Numbered from the stretch's first letter, positions 16,708 through 27,140 are shown. The stretch is DNA of 64,000 nt from Candidatus Phosphitivorax anaerolimi (GCA_001896555.1 MPOS01000053.1:62001-126000), one strand, 5' to 3'. Notes: generated from the sequence alone by a model not told the origin. Translations and numbers: made by a program.

Positions 16708-19700
16708 CATTCAGAGACAACTGGCACGCGTCCGGTCAGTGGGCGCACTGCCCCTTTCCCTGCAGGCCCTGGTCATTGCCTCGGTCTTCCGCCAGGAACA
16801 GAAGAGCATCCTGTGGATCGTGGAAGATGCCGACGAGATGTACCGGGTCCAGGAGAATCTGGCGCCTTTTCTCGGCGAGCAGCTGGTTCATATCTACCAG
16901 AACCTCGATGTGCGGCCGTACCAGGACGACAGCCCGTCGAAGGAGGTGACTTCCAGGCGCATCTCTCTGCTCCACCGGATGCTCACCGGCAGTCCCGGGG
17001 TCTTCATCGCGCCCTTCGACTCCACGATCATGCCGGTCATGCCTCCAGGAGATCTTGCCGGCTCGGTGATCCACCTTGCCCCTGACAAGGACATCGACCG
17101 CGATGAGCTGGCGGAGCGCCTGGTGCGCATGGGCTACACCCGCGAGGCCCTCATCGATGACGTGGGACAGTTCAGCGTGCGGGGCTCGGTGGTGGACGTG
17201 TTCTCTCCGGGCATGGAAGAACCCGCGAGGATCGACCTGTTCGGCGATACCATCACCTCGATCAAATCCTTCCACCTGGCCACCCAGCGCTCGGGCAGGG
17301 AGCTTAATGGCATCACCATCCTGCCCACCAGCGAGGTCCTGCTGGACACATCTCACGTCAAGAACGCCCGGCCGTGGCTTCGCAGAATGAAGGGCGCGGG
17401 TACGGGCGAGCTCATTGCGGACATCGAGCAGGGCATTCTGCCTCCGGGCATCGAGTCGTACCTGCCGCTGTTCTATGAAAAACCTGCCTCAATGTTCGAC
17501 TATCTGCCTGCGGGCGCATTCATCACAGGCCCGGATATCCAGACACTGCAGCACTGGTATGAAAAGATATCCCATAGTTACGCCCATGCATTCGAAAGGC
17601 TCGGAGACCGGCGGAACGGTTACCTGCCGCCCGAATCCATCCTGGTGGGGATAGAGGAGGTGACTGCAGCGATCCTCCGCGCAGGTAACCGCATATCAAC
17701 CTCCCTGGCCGATGAAGGCCAGACCGTGCGGTTCAACACCATCCCGCTCATGTCCCCGGCGGTCAGGGCCAGTGACGGGCTCATGGAGGCCGCGTCCTCG
17801 CTCAAAGATGAAGGCATGGACGTGTTCGTGTTTGCCGGCAACGAGATGCTCATGGAGCGTCTGGCCTATGCGCTCACCAACCGCGGGCTCGCCCCTGCCG
17901 AGGCATATGGTCCGACTCTGTTCTCCCGGAGCGGGTGGGGGGGCAAGGTGTATCTGGCGCAGGGCTCTCTTTCCTCCGGCTTTGTGCTGCCCGAAATCGG
18001 GGTCGCCGTGCTCTCGGCGGACGAGGCAATGGGAGCACGCAAGCGAAGGAGAAAGGGCGCTGCCGGTGGCCCTCCGCTGCTCAATCCCTTCACCCAGCTC
18101 AATGTGGGGGATGCGGTGGTGCACCAGGAGAACGGGATCGGAATCTTCCGCGGGGTCGTTCGTCTTGAGCTCGACGGTTTCAAGAGCGATTTCGTCCTCC
18201 TGGAATACCTGGGGGGAGACAAGCTCTACGTGCCGGTTTACAAGCTTTCTCTCCTTCAGCGCTACATCGGCGACACCGACGTGTTCGTCATCGACCGGCT
18301 GGGCGGCACCCGGTGGACCAAGGCCAAGGCCAAGGCACGCGAGTCGGTGGCCAAGCTCGCGAACGAGCTCCTCGGCATCTATGCAAAAAGGGAGAGCAGC
18401 ACCGGCTTCAGCTACGACACCTCAGAGGCCGTGGTGGGGGAGTTCGAAGAGACCTTTCCGTACGAGGAAACCGAGGACCAGCTCAAGGCGATCGAGGATG
18501 TGTACAATGACATGGCATCCGCCAGGCCCATGGACCGGCTCGTGTGCGGAGATGTAGGCTACGGCAAAACCGAGGTGGCCTTGAGGGCCGCCTTTGTTGC
18601 GGTCATGTCCGGCAAGCAGGTCGCAGTGCTCGTGCCCACTACGCTCCTTGCCCGCCAGCACCTGAATACCTTCAAGGAACGTCTCTCCCGCTGGCCCATC
18701 CGGGTGGAGGGGATCTCCGGGCTCTCCACCTCATCGCAGAACGCAGAGACCTTACGTGCCCTGGAAAAGGGCGGGGTCGATATCATCATCGGCACCCACG
18801 CCCTGCTGACCGACAGGGTGAAGTTCCGGGACCTGGGCCTGCTCATCGTGGACGAGGAGCACCGCTTCGGGGTCAAGGACAAGGAGAAGATCAAGGCAAA
18901 GCGGGCCGAGGTGGACATCCTCACGCTCACCGCCACCCCCATACCCCGGACGCTCAACATGGCGATCTCCGGGATCAGAGACCTCTCCATCATCGAGACC
19001 CCGCCCGTAGACAGAAAATCCATCGAGACCACGGTGAGCCGCTTCGACGAGGAGGAGATCCAGCAGGCGATCACGCGCGAGCTCATGCGGGGAGGGCAGG
19101 TGTTCTTCGTGCACAACCAGGTGTCGACCATCGAGGCCATGGCACGGCGCATCAGCGAGATGGTGCCCCTGGCGCGCGTGGGGGTGGCCCACGGGCAGAT
19201 GTCGCGGTCCCAGCTCGAAAAGATCATGACCAAATTCCTCAACCGCTCGGTGAATGTGCTGGTGACCTCTGCCATCATCAGCTCGGGCATCGATATTCCC
19301 TCTGCCAACACCATCGTGATCAACCGGGCCGACAAGTTCGGCCTGGCCGACCTCTATCAGCTCCGGGGCAGAGTGGGCAGGTCGAAGACCCGGGGGGCTG
19401 CACTGCTGCTCACCCCTGCTGCAGGCCAGATCACCAAGGATGCGAGGAAGCGCCTGGCCGCCATCAAGGAGTATGAATCGTTGGGGGCAGGGTTCCAGAT
19501 GGCGCTGCGCGACATGGAGATCCGCGGCGTGGGCGACATCCTGGGCAGGGCCCAGTGGGGACACGTGACCGCCATCGGTTACGAGCTCTACCAGCAGATG
19601 CTCAAGGAAGCCGTGGACAAACTCCAGGGCAAGGAGGTCGTGCCGGAGATCGATCCGGAGATCCACATCCACCTGGACGCCTTCATCCCGGAGGAGTACT

Positions 19701-20065
19701 GTCCGGACTCCCACCTGAGGCTGGGGCTGTACAAACGCCTGTTCTCGGCAGACTCAAGCGAGCTGCCCGATATCTTCAGCGAGATCTCCGATCTCTATGG
19801 CGATCCTCCCGCAGCTGTCAGGGAACTGTTCACCATTGCCGAGATCAGGGACCGGATGAAGAAAATGCGCATCAAGAAGCTTGAGAGACAAAACAATCGT
19901 TTGAGGTTCTATCTGAGCCGTGATAGCATAATCAATCTGGGGGTCCTGATCGAGATCATCACAGCCAGAGAGGGCAGGCTCTATCCTCAGGGCGTTGCCG
20001 AGATCCCCATAGGGGCTGAACATGTTTCGAATGAAATACGCGATATTCTCTCTCGCATTGCTTAG
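16700..20065 (+). CDS. mfd: Transcription-repair coupling factor Mfd
   Basis: The 1121-residue ATPase pushes stalled RNA polymerase off DNA lesions and recruits UvrA. The order of domains is typical: a UvrB-like N-terminal part, the CarD-like RNA polymerase interaction domain starting LNVGDAVVHQENGIGIFRG near residue 466, then the translocase with Walker A GDVGYGKTE near 618 and DEEHRFGV near 716. The TRG motif region, and the C-terminal TRCF domain, complete it. Length is close to the E. coli protein (1148). uvrA lies 2 kb downstream. The start overlaps tilS. Confidence 0.97.
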   Translation: MDSIQRQLARVRSVGALPLSLQALVIASVFRQEQKSILWIVEDADEMYRVQENLAPFLGEQLVHIYQNLDVRPYQDDSPSKEVTSRRISLLHRMLTGSPGVFIAPFDSTIMPVMPPGDLAGSVIHLAPDKDIDRDELAERLVRMGYTREALIDDVGQFSVRGSVVDVFSPGMEEPARIDLFGDTITSIKSFHLATQRSGRELNGITILPTSEVLLDTSHVKNARPWLRRMKGAGTGELIADIEQGILPPGIESYLPLFYEKPASMFDYLPAGAFITGPDIQTLQHWYEKISHSYAHAFERLGDRRNGYLPPESILVGIEEVTAAILRAGNRISTSLADEGQTVRFNTIPLMSPAVRASDGLMEAASSLKDEGMDVFVFAGNEMLMERLAYALTNRGLAPAEAYGPTLFSRSGWGGKVYLAQGSLSSGFVLPEIGVAVLSADEAMGARKRRRKGAAGGPPLLNPFTQLNVGDAVVHQENGIGIFRGVVRLELDGFKSDFVLLEYLGGDKLYVPVYKLSLLQRYIGDTDVFVIDRLGGTRWTKAKAKARESVAKLANELLGIYAKRESSTGFSYDTSEAVVGEFEETFPYEETEDQLKAIEDVYNDMASARPMDRLVCGDVGYGKTEVALRAAFVAVMSGKQVAVLVPTTLLARQHLNTFKERLSRWPIRVEGISGLSTSSQNAETLRALEKGGVDIIIGTHALLTDRVKFRDLGLLIVDEEHRFGVKDKEKIKAKRAEVDILTLTATPIPRTLNMAISGIRDLSIIETPPVDRKSIETTVSRFDEEEIQQAITRELMRGGQVFFVHNQVSTIEAMARRISEMVPLARVGVAHGQMSRSQLEKIMTKFLNRSVNVLVTSAIISSGIDIPSANTIVINRADKFGLADLYQLRGRVGRSKTRGAALLLTPAAGQITKDARKRLAAIKEYESLGAGFQMALRDMEIRGVGDILGRAQWGHVTAIGYELYQQMLKEAVDKLQGKEVVPEIDPEIHIHLDAFIPEEYCPDSHLRLGLYKRLFSADSSELPDIFSEISDLYGDPPAAVRELFTIAEIRDRMKKMRIKKLERQNNRLRFYLSRDSIINLGVLIEIITAREGRLYPQGVAEIPIGAEHVSNEIRDILSRIA

Positions 20066-20963
20066 CATGCTGCTCGGCGCGTGCAGCGACCGGAAGAACA
20101 CGTGCCTCATCCAGGTCGGGGACGTGTGCATCAACAGGCAGACCTTCGAGGAGCGCATGGCCCGCTTCGCGGAAGAGTCTATGATCACATCTCAAGACCA
20201 GCTCGAGGCCATGAAGCCAGTGTTCGTGAACAACATTATCGAGGAAGAGCTCGTGCTCCAGCACGCGCGGAAGGGCTTTGTCACGGTGAGCGACGAAGAG
20301 GTCGACATCGCCATGAAAGGACTGCTCGAAGGCATCGACAAAGAAGACCTCGACCGGCTTCTCACCGAGGAATCACGGAACATCGACGACATGCGCGAGT
20401 TCGTCCGGAAGAGGGCGCTCATCAAACGCACCATTGAACGGGAGGTGCATAAGGATATCGTGGTCACCGCCGAACAGATCAGGCAGTACTACGAGGCCCA
20501 TAAGGACGAGTTTGTGCTGGAGCCCACCGTAGAGCTCTATCACGTGTTCATGAAGAACAACTATCAGGCGAAAGAGGCGCTCAAGAGGCTCCGCTCGGGC
20601 ATGAGCCTCGAGGCGGTGGCCAGGGAGTTCGGCGAGGCCGAGGGTGTTGAGGAAAGCTCCGGGTTCATGGGGGTCTTCGCACAGGGTGACCTGCCCAAGG
20701 ATGTTGAGGAAGTGGTATTCTCGATCCCGCCGAGGCGGTACTCGAACATCATCAAGACCCAGCGCGGCTACCACATCTTCTATGTGGCGAACAAAACCGA
20801 AGGGGGGACCCTCTCCCTGATAGAGGCCTCCGACCAGATCCGGGAAAAACTGGTGGAAGAATCCTTTGAAAAGAAGTATGCAACCTGGATCGAGGATCTC
20901 AAAAAGGAATATCGGGTAGAGGTAAACTGGAGTGGAATTCATGAGGTTTCAATCAGCGGTTAG
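20022..20963 (+). CDS. PpiC/SurA-type peptidyl-prolyl isomerase, lipoprotein
   Basis: The 313-residue protein has a signal peptide with lipobox LLGAC (Cys21), a SurA-like N-terminal helical region and a parvulin domain at about 165-270 (VELYHVFMKNNYQAKEA, later GFMGVFAQGDLP and IKTQRGYHIFYV). It would act as a periplasmic, membrane-tethered foldase or chaperone for outer-membrane proteins. It begins 44 nt inside the mfd end (or 35 nt if Met4 is used) and overlaps the next parvulin gene by 23 nt, so the two chaperones are probably made together. Confidence 0.9.
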   Translation: MFRMKYAIFSLALLSMLLGACSDRKNTCLIQVGDVCINRQTFEERMARFAEESMITSQDQLEAMKPVFVNNIIEEELVLQHARKGFVTVSDEEVDIAMKGLLEGIDKEDLDRLLTEESRNIDDMREFVRKRALIKRTIEREVHKDIVVTAEQIRQYYEAHKDEFVLEPTVELYHVFMKNNYQAKEALKRLRSGMSLEAVAREFGEAEGVEESSGFMGVFAQGDLPKDVEEVVFSIPPRRYSNIIKTQRGYHIFYVANKTEGGTLSLIEASDQIREKLVEESFEKKYATWIEDLKKEYRVEVNWSGIHEVSISG

Positions 20964-21780
20964 CGTGCTGTTTTGTCTGGTCATGCTGGCGATCGCCGGA
21001 GGCCGGGCACGGGCCGAAATGATCGACGGCATCGTGGCGGTGGTGGATGACACCATCATCATGGTTTCCGACCTTGAGGAGCGGATGGAAGAGCTCGACG
21101 CGCCCAAGAACAACAAGAATGCCGAGCGCCAGGTCCTGGAGCTCATGGTCGAGGACATTGTGGTCAAGAAGATCTACGACTCACTTGGTCTTCCTCCGGT
21201 GGGAGAAGACGAGGCGGAGGACCTCGTCAAAAAATCGGGCATGAGCCGCCGGGATGCCGAGAGCTATATCCGCAAGGCCGCGCTCATGGACATGATGGTG
21301 CGTTCGCGGGTCGTGGTAACCGAGAACATGATCAGAAACTACTACGAAAGTCAGGAGCAGTACCGCGGCAAGGAATCGGTGCACCTCAACCAGATCCTCA
21401 TCAGGGGAGACGGGGCGAAAGCGGCCAAGGCGCGTGCCGAGCTGGACGCGGGCCGGCCTTTTGCCGAGGTGGCGAAGCAGTATTCCGATGTCCTGTCTTC
21501 GGGAGGCGCCGATATCGGGTGGGTCGCCGTGGCCGACCTCTCCGAAGAGGTATCGCGCGCCTTGAGCACCACTGAGCCCGGTGATATCGTGGGGCCTCTC
21601 TCCATGAACGGCTATCAGGCCATCTACCAGCTCGTCGAACGGGGAGTGCACCGGGAGAAGTCTCTGAGCGAGGTGAGGGACGAGATAGCGGATACTCTCC
21701 AGAAGAAACACCAGCTTGAGGCGTTCAATCACTGGCTCAAGAAGATGATGTCGGAGTATTTCATAGGGATCTATCTCTAG
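20941..21780 (+). CDS. SurA-like periplasmic peptidyl-prolyl isomerase/chaperone
   Basis: The ATG at 20941 has a GGAG site 8 nt upstream, giving 279 residues; a GTG at 20932 is less likely. A signal peptide ends near GGRARA. The mature protein opens with EMIDGIVAVVDDTIIMVSDLEERM, a classic SurA start, followed by helices and one parvulin domain (about 145-245, VHLNQILIRG to GYQAIYQLVERG). SurA escorts outer-membrane beta-barrel proteins. This version has one parvulin domain rather than the two of E. coli SurA. It is the last gene of the tilS unit. Confidence 0.9.
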   Translation: MRFQSAVSVLFCLVMLAIAGGRARAEMIDGIVAVVDDTIIMVSDLEERMEELDAPKNNKNAERQVLELMVEDIVVKKIYDSLGLPPVGEDEAEDLVKKSGMSRRDAESYIRKAALMDMMVRSRVVVTENMIRNYYESQEQYRGKESVHLNQILIRGDGAKAAKARAELDAGRPFAEVAKQYSDVLSSGGADIGWVAVADLSEEVSRALSTTEPGDIVGPLSMNGYQAIYQLVERGVHREKSLSEVRDEIADTLQKKHQLEAFNHWLKKMMSEYFIGIYL

Positions 21781-22082
21781 AGCGGCTCGCTGCAGGAGCC
21801 GGACAATGTAGTCGTATCACAGGATGAATCCCTCCTGACAGGGATTCATCTTAAAAAAGAGATAAGGAACCTTAAGAGAACAGGCAACAGACAGCAGGAG
21901 AAAGGATACACGGATCTTAGAAACAGGCCACTGCATGAAGGCATCCGGATGCGCCCCCTTTTCGCATGAGCCCGCCGTGAAGGCACGGCACGCGGTCTTT
22001 CAGATCGATAGGGGATTTTATCCTCCCGCCATGATCCGGTTTTTCGCATGCTTTGACCTGCCCACCTGAAGATAAGAAAAAC
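21781..22082. other. Intergenic region surA-like / uvrA
   Basis: About 300 nt without a credible gene. It contains the hairpin described at 21823-21850. I see no strong uvrA promoter, and no SOS (LexA) box of a kind I can recognise. Confidence 0.4.
21823..21850 (+). terminator. Perfect 11 bp hairpin after the tilS-surA unit, putative terminator
   Basis: GATGAATCCCT (21823-21833) pairs exactly with AGGGATTCATC (21840-21850) around a 6 nt loop, 43 nt after the last stop codon of the unit. Only TT and then A residues follow, so it is a weak Rho-independent terminator or an RNA-stabilising 3' hairpin. Confidence 0.5.
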
Positions 22083-24863
22083 ATGAAGGATTACATCGAG
22101 ATAAAAGGAGCATCCGAGCACAATCTCAAAGGGATCGACGTGAAGATCCCCAGGAACAAGTTTGTGGTGGTCACCGGGGTATCAGGCTCCGGCAAGTCGT
22201 CGCTCGCATTCGACACGCTCTATGCCGAGGGCCAGCGGAGATATGTGGAGTCGCTGAGCGCCTATGCCCGGCAGTTTCTCGAACAGATGCCCAAGCCGCA
22301 GGTCGAGTCCATCGAGGGGCTCTCACCGGCAATTGCGATCGAGCAGAAGACCACCTCGAACAACCCCCGCTCCACCGTGGGAACGGTCACCGAGATCTAC
22401 GACTATCTCCGCGTGCTCTTTGCGCGCGTCGGCACTCCGCATTGCTGGGTATGCGGCCGGGTGATCGAGTCCATGACCATCCAGCAGATGGCCCAGGCGG
22501 TCCTCGGCCTTGAGCCCGGCTCGAAGGTCATCATTTACGCCCCGGTGATCACCGGCCGCAAGGGCGAGTATACCAAGCTCTTCGAGAGTCTGGCAAAGGA
22601 CGGGTTCGTGCGGGTGCGCATCGACGGCGAGGTGTACGACATCGAGGAGGTCCCCAAACTCGACAAGAAGAAGAAACACTCGATCGATGTAGTGGTGGAC
22701 CGTCTCGTGATCAAGGAAGGCATATCGCAGCGTCTCGTGGATTCCATCGAGATCGCGTGCAGGCTCTCCGGGGGCATCCTCAAGATCGGCGACGACAAGG
22801 GCGGAGAGACAGTGTACTCCGAGCACTACGGGTGTCCGGTGTGCAATGTCTCGTATCCCGAGATCTCGCCCCGGATGTTCTCGTTCAACAACCCCCACGG
22901 CGCGTGCAGCCACTGCACAGGCTTAGGGGTGCTCCTGGAGATCGACCCGGACCTGGTGGTGCCCAACCCCGAGCTCTCGCTCCTGCAGGGCGCGATCCTG
23001 CCCTGGGGATCAACCCCGGGGAGGTTCGCCACGAGGCTCATCAGGCATCTGGCCCGGGTGCTCGGCTTCAACCCGAACACGCCTTTCAAGGACCTCGATG
23101 AGGAGGTGCGGCACGCCATCCTCTATGGAGACCACATCGTGGGGCCCTATGGCTATCCCTACGAGGGCGTGATCCCGAACCTGCACCGGAAGCTCGCCGA
23201 AACCGAGAACGGCGAGATCAGGAGTGATATTTCGCGTTTTCTCAGCAACAAGTCCTGCCCCGAGTGCGGGGGGGCCCGCCTCAAGAAGGAAATGCTCCAC
23301 GTGCGTGTGGCCGGCAAAAACATTCAGGAGCTCACGGAGACGAGCGTGGACTGCCTGTTGGAGTTCTTCAACAACCTGCGCTTGAGCCCAAAGAACGAGG
23401 AGATCGCAGGCAGGCTCATCAAGGAGATCAGAGACCGGCTCGGGTTCCTCTCGTCGGTCGGCATTGGATACCTTACGCTCTCACGCACGGCAGGCACGCT
23501 CTCCTCGGGTGAGTCTCAGCGGATCAGGCTGGCGACTCAGATCGGATCGGCGCTCATGGGGGTCATGTATATCCTCGATGAGCCCACCATCGGCCTGCAC
23601 CAGCGGGACAACGACCGCCTCATCAACACACTGCTCCACCTGAGGGACCTGGGAAACACGCTCATCGTGGTCGAGCACGACGAAGATACGATCCGCGCTT
23701 CTGATTACGTGATCGACATGGGCCCGGGTGCGGGCGAGAAGGGTGGGGAGATCATCTTCCAGGGTACGCCCGACGAGCTCATGGTCTCCGATACCTCGCT
23801 CACCGGCCGCTATCTCTCGGGCAAGCTCACGGTCCACGACTCTAAGAGGCGAAGGAGTCCGGGCAGGGGGTGCATTGCTATCAGGGGCGCCCGGGCCAAC
23901 AACCTGAAAAGCGTAGACGTCGAGATACCCATCGGGCTCTTCACCTGCGTGACCGGCGTGTCCGGATCGGGCAAGTCGAGCCTCGTCATCGACACCCTCT
24001 ACCCCTACCTCACCAAGGCGCTGACAGGCTCGCGAAACCTGCCGAACCATGTGAAATCGATCGAGGGCGTCGAGCTCATCGACCGGGTCATCAATGTGGA
24101 CCAGAGCCCCATCGGACGGACCCCGCGGTCGAACCCAGCCACCTATACCGGGGTGTTCACCCTGATCCGCGAGCTCTTCACCCTGCTTCCCGATTCCAAG
24201 GTTCGGGGCTACAAGCCGGGGAGGTTCAGCTTCAACGTCAAGGGCGGCAGGTGTGAGGCGTGCCAGGGCGACGGTCTGATCAAGATCGCCATGCACTTTC
24301 TGCCCGATGTGTATGTGGTGTGCGACCATTGTCAGGGCAGGCGCTTCAACGACGAGACCCTCGAGATCAAGTACAAAGGCCATTCCATCGCCGACGTGCT
24401 GGATATGAGCGTACGGCAGGCATTCGACCTCTTCGAGGCCGTGCCCTCCATCCGAAGAAAGCTCCAGACGCTCATTGATGTAGGGATGGACTACATCAGG
24501 CTCGGCCAGAGCGCCACCACGCTCTCCGGAGGCGAGGCCCAGCGCACCAAGCTCGCCCGGGAGCTCTCCAAGCGCTCCACCGGGAGGACTCTCTACATCC
24601 TGGACGAACCCACTACCGGGCTGCACTTCGACGATATCAGCAAGCTGCTCAAGGTGCTGCACCACCTGGTTGACCAGGGCAATACGGTCCTGGTCATCGA
24701 GCACAACATGGACATCATCAAGTCGTCCGACTACCTCATCGACCTGGGACCCGAGGGCGGGTACGAGGGCGGCCGGATCGTGGTCACCGGCACACCCGAA
24801 GAGGTGGTCAGGTGCGAGGCGTCCCATACCGGCAGGTTCCTTAAGAAACACCTGGAGTCCTGA
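22083..24863 (+). CDS. uvrA: UvrABC excinuclease subunit A
   Basis: The 926-residue protein is a complete UvrA, the damage-sensing ABC ATPase of nucleotide excision repair. The start at 22083 (MKDYIEIKGASEHNLK) is the conserved one; an upstream ATG at 22053 would add ten non-conserved residues. Walker A motifs GVSGSGKSS lie at 32-40 and near 623; ABC signatures LSSGESQR and LSGGEAQR lie near 472 and 813. Zinc sites are CPVC/CSHC from about 250 and CEAC/CDHC from about 723. Close linkage to mfd suggests both repair genes are kept together. Confidence 0.97.
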   Translation: MKDYIEIKGASEHNLKGIDVKIPRNKFVVVTGVSGSGKSSLAFDTLYAEGQRRYVESLSAYARQFLEQMPKPQVESIEGLSPAIAIEQKTTSNNPRSTVGTVTEIYDYLRVLFARVGTPHCWVCGRVIESMTIQQMAQAVLGLEPGSKVIIYAPVITGRKGEYTKLFESLAKDGFVRVRIDGEVYDIEEVPKLDKKKKHSIDVVVDRLVIKEGISQRLVDSIEIACRLSGGILKIGDDKGGETVYSEHYGCPVCNVSYPEISPRMFSFNNPHGACSHCTGLGVLLEIDPDLVVPNPELSLLQGAILPWGSTPGRFATRLIRHLARVLGFNPNTPFKDLDEEVRHAILYGDHIVGPYGYPYEGVIPNLHRKLAETENGEIRSDISRFLSNKSCPECGGARLKKEMLHVRVAGKNIQELTETSVDCLLEFFNNLRLSPKNEEIAGRLIKEIRDRLGFLSSVGIGYLTLSRTAGTLSSGESQRIRLATQIGSALMGVMYILDEPTIGLHQRDNDRLINTLLHLRDLGNTLIVVEHDEDTIRASDYVIDMGPGAGEKGGEIIFQGTPDELMVSDTSLTGRYLSGKLTVHDSKRRRSPGRGCIAIRGARANNLKSVDVEIPIGLFTCVTGVSGSGKSSLVIDTLYPYLTKALTGSRNLPNHVKSIEGVELIDRVINVDQSPIGRTPRSNPATYTGVFTLIRELFTLLPDSKVRGYKPGRFSFNVKGGRCEACQGDGLIKIAMHFLPDVYVVCDHCQGRRFNDETLEIKYKGHSIADVLDMSVRQAFDLFEAVPSIRRKLQTLIDVGMDYIRLGQSATTLSGGEAQRTKLARELSKRSTGRTLYILDEPTTGLHFDDISKLLKVLHHLVDQGNTVLVIEHNMDIIKSSDYLIDLGPEGGYEGGRIVVTGTPEEVVRCEASHTGRFLKKHLES

Positions 24864-25099
24864 TCTCCCGGCGCCTGCTCTTCAAGAAGATCCCTCACCT
24901 TAAAAAGGGCCGGGGTGCGTCCTCTTCAATGCCGCATGTCCATGGGCCTGCATGGATGAACGGACAGAGCTCGCAGTCCCGGCATAGTCTCTGATTTCTT
25001 CTATCTAAAATATATCGTTCTCAAGCTATATTTCTTATCTTCCGATAACTGGTAAGATTAATTGACATTATCCTTTAATGGGTAGAATAGGAGATTTGG

Positions 25100-26089
25100 A
25101 TGAAGAAACTACTGATCGTTCCGGTGCTGGTATTTCTGCTCTTCAGCCCCTGTTTTGGGTATCACATCGAGGTGCTGCAGGTAGCCAATATCGGGGCCTA
25201 CGACGACACCCACCGCGGCCTTCTGGAAGAGCTTGCCCGCAACGGGATCGTCGAAGGACAGAATCTGACAATCAACCGGCAGATCATCGAAGCATCAGCA
25301 GATGCGAACCTCTGGAAAAAGGTGGGTATCCTCCTGAAGATCAAGAGCGCGGCTTCCCGGATCGTGGATGCAAAGCCGGACCTCGTGATCACCGTCGGCA
25401 CCCCGGCCACCAGGTATTCCATGGACAAGATCATCGGAGCAGGCATTCCGGTGGTGTTCTCCTGCGTGGCAAATCCGCCAGTGCTCGGATGCCCGTCCGT
25501 GACAGAGCCCTTGCCGGGTCTAACCGGTGTCACCCTGTATCAAGACCCCCTGAACTATCTGGTTCTGGCACAGATGGCCAAGCCCGACATCAAGAACCTG
25601 GGTATGATCTACAGCGATGACGACAACGCCGTTGCCTTCAACACCGAGGTAACCCGTAAGGCATCCCAGCTCGGGATCAACATGGTGACCAGAGAAGTCG
25701 GAAAGTCCGATCCACTTACACCCGCCGCTCTCGAGCTGATCAAAGCAGGAGTTGATTCCTTTGCCATCCCCCTTGATGCCTACTACGGCCTGCGTAATCA
25801 GGAGCATGGCAAAGAGCTTCTTGCTGTGGCTTCAGAGTACAATCTCCCGGTGTTCTGCTTTGTAAATTATGATGATAAAGGGGCCTTGCTCTACGCAGGC
25901 GCCGATTTCAACCATATGGGCGTGCTCTCCGGCAGGCAGGCGGCGGCGATCCTCAAGGAAGGCAAAAGACCCGAGGAGCTTCCCATCCTGGCGCAGAAGG
26001 ACCTCCAGGTATTCATCGACCGTCAGATCGCCGAGAAACTCGGAATCGAGCTTTCCGAGCAACTCCTCCAGGTGGCGAAGGAACGCTGA
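25100..26089 (+). CDS. ABC-type solute-binding protein (PF04392, TrpX-like)
   Basis: The 329-residue protein has a signal peptide (first about 20 residues, ending PCFG) and the PF04392 fold: VLQVANIGAYDDTHRGLLEELARNG near the mature start, then VITVGTPATRYS and the AIPLDAYYG and GRQAAAILKEGKRPEELP segments. These periplasmic proteins feed ABC importers; characterised relatives bind tryptophan or other aromatic ligands. No permease or ATPase gene is next to it, so it is an orphan in this window. AGGAG lies 6 nt before the ATG. It is convergent with the following gene. Confidence 0.85.
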   Translation: MKKLLIVPVLVFLLFSPCFGYHIEVLQVANIGAYDDTHRGLLEELARNGIVEGQNLTINRQIIEASADANLWKKVGILLKIKSAASRIVDAKPDLVITVGTPATRYSMDKIIGAGIPVVFSCVANPPVLGCPSVTEPLPGLTGVTLYQDPLNYLVLAQMAKPDIKNLGMIYSDDDNAVAFNTEVTRKASQLGINMVTREVGKSDPLTPAALELIKAGVDSFAIPLDAYYGLRNQEHGKELLAVASEYNLPVFCFVNYDDKGALLYAGADFNHMGVLSGRQAAAILKEGKRPEELPILAQKDLQVFIDRQIAEKLGIELSEQLLQVAKER

Positions 26090-26155
26090 CCGGGGCCCGT
26101 TGTTTTTCCGGCCCTTCACTGCCTGTCATTTCTCAGGGCTCGAACACTGCGGCCT

Positions 26156-27136
26156 TCAGCGTTTGATCGCCCCGGGCAGGATATGGCAGTAATGCCGCCT
26201 GAGCAGCCGGGTTTGGAGAAATCGGTCGAACCGTCTGAGCCACTGATAGAGCCTCCAGATCATGGCATCTTCACGGTAGTATGATCTCACTTCCCGATAG
26301 GTGACGGGGTTCGCACCGAGCCCGGACGCATTGCAGGAAAAGAACCGGTTCGTCTCTCTGATGAGGGGCTCGATGAGGTCGGGTCTCCCTTCCTTGTAAA
26401 GGTTGGCCAGGAGATCCACCACGGCCAGATGGAAATCATAGTAGCGCCCGACCACATCCTTGAGGAAGAATAGCCTGATGAACCAGACAAGAAACGACGG
26501 CGCGCCTCGTAAAAAGAGCTCGGTGTTGAGCTGCTCGACTCCGTAAACCCGCATGAGCGGCGTGCTCGTGTCGATGTAGACCAGCTCAACCCCGCCTTCC
26601 TTCAAGTCTCCGGGCACGGTGTCGCATGACAGGGCCCAGTTTGATATCTGGGCGTCCAACCCGAGCCGTACCCGGTCCTGGGAGGCGTTGTACGCCCAGA
26701 CCTTCGCCATTTCAGCGAGCACGGCCCGGAAGAGCACGACAACGGAGTCGATAGGGAGGGTGTGGATGAGCCGGTTGCCGATCGCTCCGGGGAGGAGCCT
26801 TTCCTGGATGCAGTAGACCACCCTGTTTCCCTTGGGCGGAATCACCCGGGCGGATGCATACCTGGGCACCTTGATGCCGATCTCTTCGCTGAGCACCCGG
26901 TTGTATTCGTGGAAGAGCTGTTCATACTCCTGCATCTCATCTTCTGTTCTGAAGACGGGGAGCCGCTTGCAGGCGAACCCGGCAAAGGATGGCTCCAGGA
27001 TCTCGAAGATGGTGCTGATCTCTCCGTAGCCGATGATCCGTGCGGGAATGGCGCTCTCGTGAGGCTTGAGCGGATCGATGCCGTCTTCGAATCGCTCAAG
27101 GAGCTTCAGATCGATGCTGATTGCTTCCGCATCCAT
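26156..27136 (-). CDS. Uncharacterised protein translated with the aminotransferase
   Basis: I do not recognise this 326-residue protein with certainty. I use the Met at 27136, 4 nt after the aminotransferase stop. It lacks signal peptide and membrane spans. The N-terminal part (IGYGEISTIFEI, then GFACKRLPVF and a Glu-rich helix) is laid out like the ATP-binding lobe of kinase-like phosphotransferases, and VELVYIDTSTPLMR could be the metal-binding segment. This is a pattern impression only. The tail is rich in Arg and aromatic residues. Its tight coupling suggests it acts with the aminotransferase. Confidence 0.65.
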   Translation of the reverse strand: MDAEAISIDLKLLERFEDGIDPLKPHESAIPARIIGYGEISTIFEILEPSFAGFACKRLPVFRTEDEMQEYEQLFHEYNRVLSEEIGIKVPRYASARVIPPKGNRVVYCIQERLLPGAIGNRLIHTLPIDSVVVLFRAVLAEMAKVWAYNASQDRVRLGLDAQISNWALSCDTVPGDLKEGGVELVYIDTSTPLMRVYGVEQLNTELFLRGAPSFLVWFIRLFFLKDVVGRYYDFHLAVVDLLANLYKEGRPDLIEPLIRETNRFFSCNASGLGANPVTYREVRSYYREDAMIWRLYQWLRRFDRFLQTRLLRRHYCHILPGAIKR

Positions 27137-27140
27137 GGTG

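Noticed and set aside
25062-25088. TTGACA ... TAGAAT as the promoter of the solute-binding protein gene
   Set aside because: The spacer is only 15 nt and the implied start would fall after the AGGAG ribosome binding site that the gene clearly uses.
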